64,000 nt of DNA from Yoonia litorea (GTDB lineage: Bacteria > Pseudomonadota > Alphaproteobacteria > Rhodobacterales > Rhodobacteraceae), in contig NZ_FOZM01000001.1 of the NCBI RefSeq assembly GCF_900114675.1, forward strand, positions 992,001 to 1,056,000, read 5' to 3'. The first letter of the stretch is position 1. The number at the start of each line of letters is the position of its first letter. The notes below the pieces were generated by a model. It worked only from the letters and a program-made list of their open reading frames with translations, made no database searches and was not told the DNA's origin. A program made the position numbers and the translations under genes. This document shows, piece by piece, positions 8,093-17,685 of this stretch.

Positions 8093-8938
8093 CTAGCCTG
8101 CCGCGTCGAGCGCGCGCGCGAGGGCGCAGAAGGCCTCAAGTCCAACCTGCTCGGCCCGTTCGGTGGGTTTGATGCCTGCGGATTGCAGGATGTCCTCGAT
8201 GTCGGGGTGCAGTGATTTCAGCGCAGAGCGCAGCATCTTGCGCCGCTGGTTGAAAGCCGTGCTGACCACGCGGTTGAGCGTTGCGGGGTCGGCAGGGTAG
8301 CGCGGGGCGGGCAGGGCTGTCAGGTGGACCACGGCAGAGTTGACCTTGGGAGGCGGGCTGAACGCCTCCGGCGGTAGTTCCAGTACAATTCGAGGGTCAC
8401 TGCGCCATTGCGCCAGAAGTGCCAGACGTCCGTAGGCCTTGCTGCCGGGGGTCGCGGTGATGCGCAGCGCTACTTCACGTTGGAACATCAGCGTCAGCGT
8501 GTCCCAGAAGGGGGGCCATTGCGGTGGTGTGAGCCAGCGGACCAAAAGTTCCGTGCCCACGTTATAGGGCAGGTTGGCCGCGATCTTGATGGGGGGTGTG
8601 AGATGGGCCAGCGGATCGACCTCAAGCGCGTCACCGCCGATCACCTCAAGACGGTCGGGGTAGGCAGCGCTGATCTCGGCCAAGGCGGGTAGGCAGCGGG
8701 GGTCTTTCTCGATCGCCAGAACACGTCTTGCGCCTTCGGCAAGTAGCCCGCGCGTCAGGCCACCCGGACCGGGGCCAACTTCGAGCACATCCGCGGTCTT
8801 CACGTCGCCCGCAAGTCGCGCAATCTTCGCCGTCAGATTGAGGTCGAGCAGGAAGTTCTGCCCCAATGATTTCTTTGCGGCCAACCCATGCGTGGCGATC
8901 ACCTCGCGCAAGGGGGGCAGATTGTCGATGCCGCTCAC
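8093..8938 (-). CDS. rsmA: 16S rRNA (adenine(1518)-N6/adenine(1519)-N6) dimethyltransferase
   Basis: KsgA/RsmA dimethylates two adenines in helix 45 of 16S rRNA late in 30S assembly. Motifs are SLGQNFL (24-30), the SAM-binding [10 protein letters not shown] (53-62) and NLPYNVG from residue 122. It begins with GTG at 8938, overlapping the pdxA stop as GTGA, so it is translationally coupled. It is last in the lptF-to-rsmA operon. Confidence 0.97.
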   Translation of the reverse strand: MSGIDNLPPLREVIATHGLAAKKSLGQNFLLDLNLTAKIARLAGDVKTADVLEVGPGPGGLTRGLLAEGARRVLAIEKDPRCLPALAEISAAYPDRLEVIGGDALEVDPLAHLTPPIKIAANLPYNVGTELLVRWLTPPQWPPFWDTLTLMFQREVALRITATPGSKAYGRLALLAQWRSDPRIVLELPPEAFSPPPKVNSAVVHLTALPAPRYPADPATLNRVVSTAFNQRRKMLRSALKSLHPDIEDILQSAGIKPTERAEQVGLEAFCALARALDAAG

Positions 8939-9903
8939 TTTGCGGCACCTTCGCGTGCATCGGCCATGCCCGCTGCCATGCGGATTGCGGCGATCATCGA
9001 GGTCGCATCCGCAATCCCCTTGCCCGCGATGTCAAAGGCAGTGCCATGATCGGGAGACGTGCGAATGAAAGGCAACCCGAGGGTCACATTCACCCCGCCC
9101 GAGAAATCCAGCGTCTTGATAGGGATCAATGCCTGATCGTGATACATGCAGACCGCCGCATCATATGCGCTGCGTGCGCCTGCGTGGAACATGGTGTCAG
9201 CCGACATCGGCCCCGCAATGTCGAAGCCTTCATTGCGCAGCGCGTCCAGCACCGGCGTGATCATCTCGCGCTCTTCAAGGCCGATCTTGCCGTCCTCACC
9301 TGCATGGGGGTTCAGTCCGGCAACGGCAATGCGCGGCGCAGCGATCCCGAAATCGCGCTTGAGGGCGCCATGGGTGATCAGGATCGTGTCGGTCAGGAGG
9401 CTTGCGGTCAGGTTCTGCGGCACATCGGCAAGCGGGATATGGATGGTGGTCGGCACAACGCGAAGCATGTCACAGGCAAGCATCATCACGACCTGGCTGG
9501 TGCCTGCCAGAGCCGCCAGAAACTCGGTATGGCCCGGATAGGCAAAGCCTGCACCATCAATCAGTGCGGCCTTGTGGATGGGCGCGGTACAGAGGGCGCG
9601 GGCGGTGCCGTCCTGCACCAGCCGGACGCTGTCTGCGATGGCGTCGATCACCCCTTGCGCATGCGCCGGGTTAGCTTGCCCTGCGACAGCCGCAGGGCCG
9701 AAGTCGCGCGGCAGCACCGAGAGTTTGCCGGGCCGTTGATCTTGCGGATCATCGGTTTCATGGATCGGGGTATCTTTTGGCAGATGCCGCGGGTCCCCCA
9801 GCCAGACAAGCGGGATATCAGCGCCGAGCGCCTGCCATGCGGTCGCCGCAATTTCAGGTCCGATCCCTGCCGGTTCCCCGCAACTGATCGCAATTGGACG
9901 CAT
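8935..9903 (-). CDS. pdxA: 4-hydroxythreonine-4-phosphate dehydrogenase
   Basis: PdxA catalyses an NAD-dependent step of the DXP-dependent pyridoxal phosphate pathway. The 322-residue protein starts [10 protein letters not shown] near its N-terminus and has the conserved [16 protein letters not shown] and [13 protein letters not shown] blocks that hold metal-binding histidines. The open frame reaches 10035, but the ATG at 9903 overlaps the stop of the upstream surA-like gene (TGATG) and gives the family N-terminus. pdxA between surA and rsmA is conserved in many proteobacteria. Confidence 0.97.
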   Translation of the reverse strand: MRPIAISCGEPAGIGPEIAATAWQALGADIPLVWLGDPRHLPKDTPIHETDDPQDQRPGKLSVLPRDFGPAAVAGQANPAHAQGVIDAIADSVRLVQDGTARALCTAPIHKAALIDGAGFAYPGHTEFLAALAGTSQVVMMLACDMLRVVPTTIHIPLADVPQNLTASLLTDTILITHGALKRDFGIAAPRIAVAGLNPHAGEDGKIGLEEREMITPVLDALRNEGFDIAGPMSADTMFHAGARSAYDAAVCMYHDQALIPIKTLDFSGGVNVTLGLPFIRTSPDHGTAFDIAGKGIADATSMIAAIRMAAGMADAREGAAK

Positions 9904-11126
9904 CAGCGGATATCGGCTGCCGCACGCAGGTCGGCGATCAAAGCATCTGCCAGCGCCGTGAGCCGTTGACCGCGGATCTGGTTGCCGATTGCTTCGCGGT
10001 CCGTGGTGGCCCCGGCGATCTGGTTGCGCGCGCAAAGCATCAGGAACACCAGTGTCTGACCGTTGTTTGCCGTCAGGTTTGTCGAAATCTCGCCCGGATC
10101 AAGCTGTGCGAGTTCCAATGCGATATCGCCAGGGATTTCGGATGGCGCGCGGGTTTCGCGATCAAGCACTTCGCGCGGCTGATCCTTGGCGATCCCGTAA
10201 AGATCATCACAGACATCGACTTGCGCGGCAACATTTGCGGCGATCTGCTGTGCGGCTGCGCTTTGCCCGCCAGGGATGTAATAGGCTGCGTAGTCGATGC
10301 TCGCAGGCGGTGTGACCGGTCTGCGCGCCTCGCGTTGGCCGCGCTTTTGGAAGAGCGCAATCGCGTTTGGCAATTCAATCGGCTCGGTGACCTCTCCGAC
10401 CGACAGATCAAGAAGCGTCGTGGCGATCTGGGGCGGATAGTTGGATGCAGGGACCCAGTCGATACGCCCGCCGTTTTCGCGTGATGGCAGTGCAGAGGCC
10501 TGACTTGCAGCGCGCGAGAATTCGTCAAAACTCCTGATCTGGGCAATGCGACCGGCAACCTCGCGGGCGCGGGTTTCGTTTTGCGGTGTGATCGGGATGA
10601 TGATTTCCGACAGGAGCAATTCGATTTGTGTGGGTGCCGCACCTTGCCGCGCAATCGCACGATCAATATCCGCCTCTGTCACGGTGACTTCGCGGTTGAA
10701 CCGGCTGCGGACGAAGTTGCGCCAGAGCACACCGGTTGCCACGTAGTCACGCAGCGTTGCCGGGTCGATGCCGCGCTGTCCCAGCACATTCAGAAACTGG
10801 TCCAGCGTGAGATTGGCGCGGCTGGCAAAGGCTTCGAGTTCTTCGTCCAGCGTCTCTGGCGGCAGGCTGACACCGAAGCGGGAAAGTTCCTGCTGTTTCA
10901 GGCGATCCTCGATCAGTGTTTCGCGTGCCTGTTGTGTCAGGTCGCCTGGGGTGTTGAAGGCATCCAGCAAAAGCCGCCTTTGGGTCAGCTCATACTGTGT
11001 GATGACCCTGTCGTTGACGCTGATGACCGGTGTCAGTTGTCCTTGCGCCGAGGCTGGCAAGACCATCGAACAGCCAAAAATTACAGCAAGACAGACAGCT
11101 TTCACATTCGTCAAACGCATCATCAT
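9903..11126 (-). CDS. surA: SurA-like periplasmic peptidylprolyl isomerase/chaperone
   Basis: A periplasmic chaperone that helps outer-membrane proteins fold. There is a clear signal peptide ending about ASAQG, then a SurA N-terminal domain (VISVNDRVITQYELTQRR; later LPPETLDEELEAF) and one parvulin-type region around the middle (LLLSEIIIP...NGGRIDWVPASNYPP). At about 407 residues it is slightly shorter than enterobacterial SurA. Three ATGs in a row (11126-11118) or an ATG at 11153 could start it; 11126 is chosen because it avoids overlap with lptD. It follows lptD, a well-known SurA client. Confidence 0.9.
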   Translation of the reverse strand: MMMRLTNVKAVCLAVIFGCSMVLPASAQGQLTPVISVNDRVITQYELTQRRLLLDAFNTPGDLTQQARETLIEDRLKQQELSRFGVSLPPETLDEELEAFASRANLTLDQFLNVLGQRGIDPATLRDYVATGVLWRNFVRSRFNREVTVTEADIDRAIARQGAAPTQIELLLSEIIIPITPQNETRAREVAGRIAQIRSFDEFSRAASQASALPSRENGGRIDWVPASNYPPQIATTLLDLSVGEVTEPIELPNAIALFQKRGQREARRPVTPPASIDYAAYYIPGGQSAAAQQIAANVAAQVDVCDDLYGIAKDQPREVLDRETRAPSEIPGDIALELAQLDPGEISTNLTANNGQTLVFLMLCARNQIAGATTDREAIGNQIRGQRLTALADALIADLRAAADIR

Positions 11127-11140
11127 ACTCTTGATTGTCT

Positions 11141-13240
11141 TCAATTTCCGCATCCTGTCGTCAGCCCGCCCGCAGCGCGCCCTGTGGAAAAGCCGCCGAT
11201 ACTGCCGCTGATCCCAAATGTTGTTGTTGGCGCGATTGTATCTGAGGACGCAAAGCGGCGCGAGGCCGAAACGTCGATGGTCACGCATTCGTTGCGCCAC
11301 TCCAGTCCGATGCCGGCACTGACAGGGCGGTCTGCGGCGATGTCGTAGCGGGCATCCAGATCGACCGTCCACGCGTCGCTGAGCGCAAAGGCGGAATCGA
11401 CAGTCCATTCCGAGATCGTATCGGGGCGGTTTTCAGAGGCATCGGGGCCTTGCCAGATGTAATTTGCGCCCAGCGTGATCCAGTCGTTTCGCCATGTGAT
11501 CCGGCTGTCGGCCACGTTCAGCCCGTCATCGTCATCCCAAAGGCTGCGGGCGTCGAAAAGGAAGCCTCCTTCGGCAACGATCTGGCCTGCGATCAGCCAG
11601 TCGGATTGGGCCTCTTCCAGTCCTGACGACGGTGTGAAGCGGTCATCGGCCTCTTGCCGCAGAATGCGCCCTACCGTGAGCGTGGTGTCGAGTCCTTTGG
11701 CCCCGTAGCGGCTCCAGACCAGACCGGCCGCGGCCTGAACGCCGGTCTGGACGGCGTCCTCGCCTGCAAATCGCGACAGCGCCAGAAGATTTGCGCGGTC
11801 AAGTTCCGTGCGGGTGCTGTCTTCGTTCGGGGGGCGGTCACCGAAGCTTTCGGCCCAGGCCAGTTGTGCGACGGGTTCGATGATCTGGACGGTGCCGCCA
11901 GCACTGTTCTGGATCAAGGGCCAGCGCAGGGTCAGGTTCGCCGATGGGACAAAGCGCAGGGCCACGCTTTCAAAGGCCGGATCGTCGGCCACGGCAAAGA
12001 CATCTGCTCTTGCGCCGGTCGTGGCGGTGATGAGCATTCCGTTGCGCAGCACCCAGTCTTTTTGCCAGCCTGCGTAGCCGCCTGCTCTGAGAAGGTCGCG
12101 GCCTGCATCGCCTGCGACATTGCTGGTGCGGTAGGCTGCATCAAGACCGGCTTCATAGACGAATACGCTGCCGTCAGGGCCTGCTTTGCGGCCTGTGTAG
12201 CTCAGATCAGCGACGATGGGTGGCAGTGAGGCGCGGGACTCGTCATCGCGCAGTGTTTCAAAGAACGTCAGGCGCGTCTGGAACAGTTGGTCGTCGGTGA
12301 CCTTTGTCAGGCTGATTGCGCTGTCGAGGCGGTCTTTCTCGGAATAGTTATACGCACTGAGATAACCTGCATCGCTGGTGCTTTCGATATCGAAGGCCAG
12401 TTGGTAGCCGCCCGACAGGGCAAAATCGCCTTCGGCAAAAAGATAGGCGCGGGTGCCGTCAAAAAGCGTGTCATCGCTGAAAGCCCCTTCGGCACGCAGG
12501 AAACCGTTGCGGAAGGCTTGCCGGTAGCGCCATTCCAGCGTGCGTGTTTCTGGTGAAATGTAAGGTGTCAGTGTCAGGTCGCGGCTGTCACCCAGGGTGA
12601 TGAAATACGGCAGTTTCAGTCCAAAGCCGAGACGGTTGGTGTTGCGTTGCTGTGGGACCAAAAGGCCTGTCGCCCGTGACAGTGTGGGATCTGGCAGGCG
12701 CATCCGTGGCAACCAGATGACAGGCACGCCTCTGATCAGGAAACTGGCGTTCTGGAAATACAGTTGCCGGGAGATATCGTCGTGGATCACCCGTTCGGCC
12801 CTGATTTCCCAAAGCGGGGGGCGGTCGCCGCAGACGCGGCATGAGGTCGCCGATGTTTTATAGAGTTGCGAAAACCGCCCCTCCTGGCGGTCAAGCTGGT
12901 TGGCCACGATCTGCAGCTGCTGGTCGAGCACGATACGTGCACCCTGCAGGATGCCGTTTTCCAACGTCGGATCAATATCGGCCTGGTTGGCTGTCAGGAT
13001 TGTCCCGTCTTCGGCCCTGATCACAATTGGCCCGTCCAGTCGCAGCCTGTCGGTCTCAGGATCATAGACCACGCGGCTGGCGGTGAGACGGGTGTCGCCG
13101 TAAAACGCCTCGACGTTGCCTTCGGCCACAAGGCGGCCATCTGCTGTCAGTCTGACGCTGTCGGCAATCAGGTTAGCGGCGGATTGACTGAACCCGAAGG
13201 TAGGCCAGATCAGCACGATCAGGAACGCGAGCCACCGCAT
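11141..13240 (-). CDS. lptD: LPS-assembly protein LptD
   Basis: The outer-membrane beta-barrel that inserts lipopolysaccharide into the outer leaflet together with LptE. A signal peptide of about 20 residues is followed by the LptA/OstA-like N-terminal domain (SVRLTADGRLVAEGNVEAF) and a long barrel with many aromatic, alternating strands. Cysteines in SCRVCG and near the C-terminus (ECVTID, GCGN) could form the disulfides that gate LptD. Length is 699 residues. The ATG at 13240 overlaps the lptG stop (TGATG); a TTG one codon earlier is also possible. Confidence 0.95.
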   Translation of the reverse strand: MRWLAFLIVLIWPTFGFSQSAANLIADSVRLTADGRLVAEGNVEAFYGDTRLTASRVVYDPETDRLRLDGPIVIRAEDGTILTANQADIDPTLENGILQGARIVLDQQLQIVANQLDRQEGRFSQLYKTSATSCRVCGDRPPLWEIRAERVIHDDISRQLYFQNASFLIRGVPVIWLPRMRLPDPTLSRATGLLVPQQRNTNRLGFGLKLPYFITLGDSRDLTLTPYISPETRTLEWRYRQAFRNGFLRAEGAFSDDTLFDGTRAYLFAEGDFALSGGYQLAFDIESTSDAGYLSAYNYSEKDRLDSAISLTKVTDDQLFQTRLTFFETLRDDESRASLPPIVADLSYTGRKAGPDGSVFVYEAGLDAAYRTSNVAGDAGRDLLRAGGYAGWQKDWVLRNGMLITATTGARADVFAVADDPAFESVALRFVPSANLTLRWPLIQNSAGGTVQIIEPVAQLAWAESFGDRPPNEDSTRTELDRANLLALSRFAGEDAVQTGVQAAAGLVWSRYGAKGLDTTLTVGRILRQEADDRFTPSSGLEEAQSDWLIAGQIVAEGGFLFDARSLWDDDDGLNVADSRITWRNDWITLGANYIWQGPDASENRPDTISEWTVDSAFALSDAWTVDLDARYDIAADRPVSAGIGLEWRNECVTIDVSASRRFASSDTIAPTTTFGISGSIGGFSTGRAAGGLTTGCGN

Positions 13241-14334
13241 CAACCGTCCTCACTGTGCAAAAGCGCGCCCAACGACAGCCCAATCGCTGCAAGTGGTGGA
13301 GCCCATGCTGCCAGTACGGCTGGCAGTTGGCCGTTTTCACCAAGGACCAAGGCAAAGTTGCGGATGAAATAGATGATAAAGGCCAGAATAACCGCAAACA
13401 GAACCATCAGACCCGTCCGTCCGCCGCGCTGGTGGCGCAACGTGAAGCTCGCCCCGATGAGGACCATCGACAAAAGAAAGATGGGTAGGGCTAGTTCGGT
13501 GTGAAACCAGACCAGGTGGCGCTGTGCCGAAAACCCGGCTGCCCGCAGTCGATCAATAAAGGCGGGAAGTTCCCAGATCGGGATAGAGGAGGGGGTCCCG
13601 AAGCTGTCGCGGATCTGATCCGCTGTCAGTGTCGAAGCGATCGAGAGCGCACCGGATGTGCTGGCTGCGGCCTCTGGAATTGCCGTGTCAGACAGCGGCC
13701 AGATCTTTGCATCTGTGAGTGACCAGACACCCGGCAGGAGGGCGGCAGTGCGTGCCTCGACACGCCGCAATGGCGTGCCATCCGGCAGGAAGGTCAGAAA
13801 GGTCACATCACGCAATGCAGTGCCGTCGAGATTGGCGCTTTCTGCGCGGATCACGGTTTGCCCATCGGCATTGCCTTGCCGCAACCAAAGGCCAGAGGAT
13901 CCGATCGACAGGACAGAGTCGTTGCCGCGCAGTGCGTCACCTCTGGCCTCAGATTGTTTGGATGTTGCGGCCACAATGGGATTGAAAACCGCAACGCAGA
14001 TGACACCGATCCCAAGTGCGACGACCAAAGGTGCGATCAATGCTTTCAGTGCAGACCGACCGGAGGCGCGTGTGACGACCATTTCCGAGGATCGCGCAAG
14101 GCTGAGAAACAGCGCGATACTGGAAAGAATGATGATCAACGGCATGATGCGATAGACGGCCTCTGGCACGTTGAGAAGGCTGAGCACAAGAATGTCGGTA
14201 AAGCCAGCATCCGCGCTGCTGAAGCGCCGCAACTGGTCCACCAGATCGACAAAAAGGATGATCAGAAAGAAAATCCCCGCGATCCCCAAGAATGTTTTGA
14301 GAAACCGTTTCGCGAAATACTGGTGGAGGATCAT
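13240..14334 (-). CDS. lptG: LPS export ABC transporter permease LptG
   Basis: An inner-membrane permease of the LptB2FG complex that extracts LPS from the inner membrane. The 364 residues hold two or three N-terminal transmembrane helices, a periplasmic beta-jellyroll middle and C-terminal helices (LPIFLLSMVLIGASF; FAVILAFIIYFIRN), typical of YjgP/YjgQ proteins. It overlaps lptF by four bases at its start. The ATPase LptB is not in this window. Confidence 0.95.
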   Translation of the reverse strand: MILHQYFAKRFLKTFLGIAGIFFLIILFVDLVDQLRRFSSADAGFTDILVLSLLNVPEAVYRIMPLIIILSSIALFLSLARSSEMVVTRASGRSALKALIAPLVVALGIGVICVAVFNPIVAATSKQSEARGDALRGNDSVLSIGSSGLWLRQGNADGQTVIRAESANLDGTALRDVTFLTFLPDGTPLRRVEARTAALLPGVWSLTDAKIWPLSDTAIPEAAASTSGALSIASTLTADQIRDSFGTPSSIPIWELPAFIDRLRAAGFSAQRHLVWFHTELALPIFLLSMVLIGASFTLRHQRGGRTGLMVLFAVILAFIIYFIRNFALVLGENGQLPAVLAAWAPPLAAIGLSLGALLHSEDG

Positions 14335-15461
14335 GTGCGCGCCTCCAACCGTGGTTTGCGCGTAAGAAACGCAGGCTTGCTTGCCCAGACCAGCAGGATG
14401 CCGACAATCACAAAACCAACCGCATTCGAAAGGTAAGTTGCAAACCAGAGGGCGGGATCACTGCGTGCGGTGTTCAGCCCGACTGTTTCGACCGCTTTGA
14501 CCAGAATGATCAGGAAAATTGCGGCTGTGATCTGTTTCCACACACCAAAACGGCTGTAGCCGCCGACCATGAGGGTCGAAAACCCCAAAAGTGCGGCAAC
14601 AGTGCCAAGGATCGACTGGCTGAAACGGTCATGGCCCCGCGCGATCAGTTCCGCCGCCGTGCGCCGTGTGGCTTCTTCCAGTTCCGGTGTAGGGTTCAGC
14701 AAGGCCAACGTGCTGAGATGCGAGTCGCGCAGACGCACCGCGCTTGGTGCCTCAATCAGGTTGCCGATATTGTAGGCGAAGTCCTCAAACCGTGTGGTGA
14801 AAAGCCGCTGGTCCGATTTTCGTAGGGTCTGGACCATGCCGCCGATCATCACCAACTGCGTTTCGCGCACATCCCGCACAAGAAACGCGCTGGAGGCGGT
14901 GTAGGTGACTTCTTCCTCTGGTGCACGCAGATCAGACAGGAAGATATCTTTCAGTTCGCCTTCCGGTGTGATTTCGCGGATGTAGAAGGTCACACCGTCA
15001 ACGGGTTCGATAAACTGGCCCTCGGTCAGAAGGCGTGCGGTCAGATTCTGTGCGATCTCGGCCTCTCGCTCGGCCAGTCGTGCACTGCTGAGAGGCACAA
15101 GAACATGCATCAGAACCGACATCATCACCGCCACGATGACCCCGAAGTAAAGCACTGGCCTTGCCAGCCGAAACGGCGAATAGCCTGTCGCCTGAACGAC
15201 CGTGAGCTCTGATTCCGTTGACATGCGGTTTGTGACATAGACGGCTGCTGCAAAGGCTGCGAGCGGCAAGGCAAGACGGATGACAGCGGGCAGCGAAAGG
15301 GCGGTGAATTCAAGAAAAACGCCAGCGGACTGACCGTCAGCGATCAGCTGATCGAAAAGGATTACAGCGCGGTTGATCCAGTAGATCAGGATCAGGACAA
15401 GGCTGAAGAACCCGAAGAGCACGAGGAGTTGGGACAGCATATATCTGTCGAAACGTGCCAC
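14331..15461 (-). CDS. lptF: LPS export ABC transporter permease LptF
   Basis: Partner permease of LptG in the LptB2FG exporter; 376 residues with the same YjgP/YjgQ topology (N-terminal helices such as LLVLFGFFSLVLILIYWI, a periplasmic domain with FIEPVDGVTFYIRE, C-terminal helices). It is the first gene of a six-gene operon (lptF, lptG, lptD, surA-like, pdxA, rsmA) with overlapping starts and stops. The GTG at 15461 is preceded by AAGGG at about eight bases; an ATG at 15440 is the alternative. The upstream gap is shared with the divergent pepA. Confidence 0.95.
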   Translation of the reverse strand: MARFDRYMLSQLLVLFGFFSLVLILIYWINRAVILFDQLIADGQSAGVFLEFTALSLPAVIRLALPLAAFAAAVYVTNRMSTESELTVVQATGYSPFRLARPVLYFGVIVAVMMSVLMHVLVPLSSARLAEREAEIAQNLTARLLTEGQFIEPVDGVTFYIREITPEGELKDIFLSDLRAPEEEVTYTASSAFLVRDVRETQLVMIGGMVQTLRKSDQRLFTTRFEDFAYNIGNLIEAPSAVRLRDSHLSTLALLNPTPELEEATRRTAAELIARGHDRFSQSILGTVAALLGFSTLMVGGYSRFGVWKQITAAIFLIILVKAVETVGLNTARSDPALWFATYLSNAVGFVIVGILLVWASKPAFLTRKPRLEART

Positions 15462-15550
15462 CCTCTTTTCCCTTTTCAGTCAGTGCTTAATCTTAGGCAA
15501 ACTATCGCAAGCCTGCGGCGTATTGAACTGCTATCTGGTCATTATCAGGG

Positions 15551-15569
15551 GGGCAAGCTAGCTTGGCCC
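15551..15569. promoter_or_regulatory. 12-bp perfect palindrome in lptF/pepA divergent region
   Basis: CAAGCTAGCTTG at 15554-15565 is a perfect palindrome, flanked by GGG and GCCC, which nearly extend it. It lies in the 141-base gap between the divergent lptF and pepA genes, about 90 bases from lptF and 38 from pepA. It may be an operator or a cruciform; no regulator family is suggested. Confidence 0.3.
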
Positions 15570-15602
15570 GCAAGCCAGGCGAGATTTGAACAAGGAGCAA
15601 CC

Positions 15603-17069
15603 ATGACCACCCCCGCAGAGATCACTTTTGACGAGATCAACCTCGACGGCATGGCCGACCGCACTGGCCGTGTGATCGTCTTTGCAGGGATGGACGGCAA
15701 GCTCGACAAAAGCGCCCGCAAGCTCAACGCGCTGACACGCAAGTCTGTCGCCAGGTTCGTCGAAAGCGACGCCTTTGAGAAAATGGCTGCCGGTGATTTG
15801 CGGGTGCTGGCCTATCCGACGGGCCTTGCGGCAGAGGCGCTTTGCGTGGTGAAGCTGGGTCGCAGACCATCGTTGGAAGAGGCGCGCAAGGCAGGCGCGC
15901 AGATCGCCAAATCACGCGGCGAGGGTGATTTGCTTGTTCTGGCTGGCGGGATCGGGCGCGCCGAAGAAATCGCCTTGGGGCTGGCGTTGCGCGACTACAA
16001 GTTTGATGCCCATAAAACGGCCGACCCAAAAGCCAAGGGCAAAGTCTGCTTTATGGTGGCAAAGCCCGAAGAAGTCGCCAAGGCTGCTGGCCCGTTGGCG
16101 GCGATTGCTGAGGGTGTGTTCTTTACCCGCGACCTGATCAACGAGCCTGCGAATGTCCTGACCACAGATGATTTTGCGGCCCGTCTTGCCGCGATGCAGG
16201 AGATCGGGCTGGACGTGGAGATCCTTGAGGAAGATGACCTCAAGAAGCTGGGGATGCGCACATTGCTTAGCGTGGGGCAGGGGTCAGAGAGCCCCTCGAA
16301 GGTAGTTGTGATGTCGTGGAATGGCGGTGGCGATGAAGCGCCATTCGCTTTTGTCGGCAAGGGTGTTGTCTTTGACACGGGCGGGATCAGCCTCAAGCCT
16401 GCGGGCGGTATGGAAGACATGACGATGGACATGGGCGGGGCCGGTGTGGTCGCCGGTGTGATGCGCGCGCTAGCTTTGCGCAAGGCCAAGGCCAATGTCG
16501 TGGGGCTGGTCGGGCTGGTCGAAAACATGCCTTCCGGCACGGCCACACGTCCCGGCGACGTCGTCAAATCCATGAAGGGTGATACCGTCGAGATCATCAA
16601 CACCGATGCCGAGGGCCGTTTGGTGCTGGCTGATGTGCTCTGGTATGCGCAAGAGCGGTTCAAACCTGTGGGGATGATCAATCTCGCGACGCTCACAGGC
16701 GCCGTGATCATCGCGCTTGGACATGAGAATGCGGGTGTCTTTTCCAATTCCGACGAGCTGAGCGGCAAGTTCCTGAAAGCGGCGCAAGCCGAGGGTGAGG
16801 GCGCATGGCGTCTGCCACTGTCGAAAGCCTATGACGAACAGCTCAAATCGCGCATTGCGGATATGAAGAACGTGGGCGGACGTCCCGCCGGATCAATCAC
16901 AGCCGCGCAGTTCCTGCAGCGATTTGTCAAAGATGATGTGCCGTGGGCGCACCTTGATATCGCAGGCACGGCCTCGGTCAAGAAAGAGACCGCCCTTGCG
17001 CCTGCCGGTGCGACCGGCTGGGGTGTTCTTGCGCTGAATAGGTTGATTGCTGACAACTACGAAAGTTAA
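15603..17069 (+). CDS. pepA: Leucyl aminopeptidase (M17 family)
   Basis: A cytosolic two-zinc aminopeptidase, normally hexameric, that trims N-terminal residues from peptides. The M17 signature NTDAEGRL is at residues 333-340 and the metal/catalytic lysine segment VGKGVVFDTGGISLKP starts at 251. Length is 488 residues. An AAGGAG site precedes the ATG at 15603; the frame is open further upstream but without a better start. It precedes holC, a conserved pairing. Confidence 0.97.
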   Translation: MTTPAEITFDEINLDGMADRTGRVIVFAGMDGKLDKSARKLNALTRKSVARFVESDAFEKMAAGDLRVLAYPTGLAAEALCVVKLGRRPSLEEARKAGAQIAKSRGEGDLLVLAGGIGRAEEIALGLALRDYKFDAHKTADPKAKGKVCFMVAKPEEVAKAAGPLAAIAEGVFFTRDLINEPANVLTTDDFAARLAAMQEIGLDVEILEEDDLKKLGMRTLLSVGQGSESPSKVVVMSWNGGGDEAPFAFVGKGVVFDTGGISLKPAGGMEDMTMDMGGAGVVAGVMRALALRKAKANVVGLVGLVENMPSGTATRPGDVVKSMKGDTVEIINTDAEGRLVLADVLWYAQERFKPVGMINLATLTGAVIIALGHENAGVFSNSDELSGKFLKAAQAEGEGAWRLPLSKAYDEQLKSRIADMKNVGGRPAGSITAAQFLQRFVKDDVPWAHLDIAGTASVKKETALAPAGATGWGVLALNRLIADNYES

Positions 17070-17136
17070 GGACGCCGGGGGCGAAGGCGCGCGTCTTAGG
17101 CCCGGCGATCCTGAATAACATGAGAAGTGAAGCTGC

Positions 17137-17604
17137 GTGGGCGCTGTCTATTTCTACCATCTGACCGAAACACCGCTTGAGGTGACCTTGCCCATGCTTT
17201 TGGGCAAGGCGCGTGATGTGGGCTGGCGGGTCTTGGTGCGCGGCACTGATCAGGCGCTGCTGGAACGGTTGGACGCGGTTCTGTGGGAACGACCCGAGGA
17301 CAGTTTTCTGCCCCATGGCATTGCAGGCGGTCCTCATGATGCCGACCAGCCGATTTTGCTCGGAGACGTGCCGAGTGACGGGTTCTCTTGTGTGATGGCC
17401 GTCGCGGGTGCCGATGTTTCAGCCGCCGAGGTCAAGAGTTGCGAACGGGTCTGTGTGCTGTTTGACGGTCAGGACGGTGATGCGGTGCAGAACGCCCGTG
17501 GACAGTGGAAAACGCTGACCAGTGCCGGTTGTCAGGCCCAGTATTGGGCGCAAGACGGCGGACGCTGGGTCAAGAAGGCGGAAACAACCTCAGAAAGCGA
17601 ATGA
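17137..17604 (+). CDS. holC: DNA polymerase III subunit chi
   Basis: The chi subunit links the clamp loader to single-stranded DNA-binding protein. The 155-residue length, FYHLTETPLE start and the pattern LLGKARDVGWRVLVR, LWERPEDSFLPHG, PILL are characteristic of HolC. It begins with GTG at 17137. Its C-terminal 15 bases overlap a small opposite-strand lipoprotein ORF. SSB, the partner of chi, is encoded later in the window (61386-61892). Confidence 0.92.
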   Translation: MGAVYFYHLTETPLEVTLPMLLGKARDVGWRVLVRGTDQALLERLDAVLWERPEDSFLPHGIAGGPHDADQPILLGDVPSDGFSCVMAVAGADVSAAEVKSCERVCVLFDGQDGDAVQNARGQWKTLTSAGCQAQYWAQDGGRWVKKAETTSESE

Positions 17605-17685
17605 CGCGTCAAAATCCTCTGGCAGTGCGTCCGGTTGCGGGGCACAGGCGGCCAGAAGGATCATGAGAAAAAGCGCACGGATCAT
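17590..17685 (-). CDS. Small putative lipoprotein (31 aa)
   Basis: A 31-codon ORF reading MIRALFLMILLAACAPQPD and ending DFDASFAF. It has a textbook lipoprotein signal: Arg after the start, a hydrophobic core and a lipobox LAAC with Cys14, leaving a mature peptide of about 18 residues. Its ATG overlaps the stop of the upstream protease gene (ATGA), so it would be translated by coupling. Its end overlaps holC by 15 bases on the other strand. The function is unknown. Confidence 0.6.
   Translation of the reverse strand: MIRALFLMILLAACAPQPDALPEDFDASFAF

Noticed and set aside
8866-9969. 367-codon plus-strand ORF opposite pdxA
   Set aside because: Antisense to pdxA, which has all its motifs; high-GC DNA often gives such long open shadow frames.
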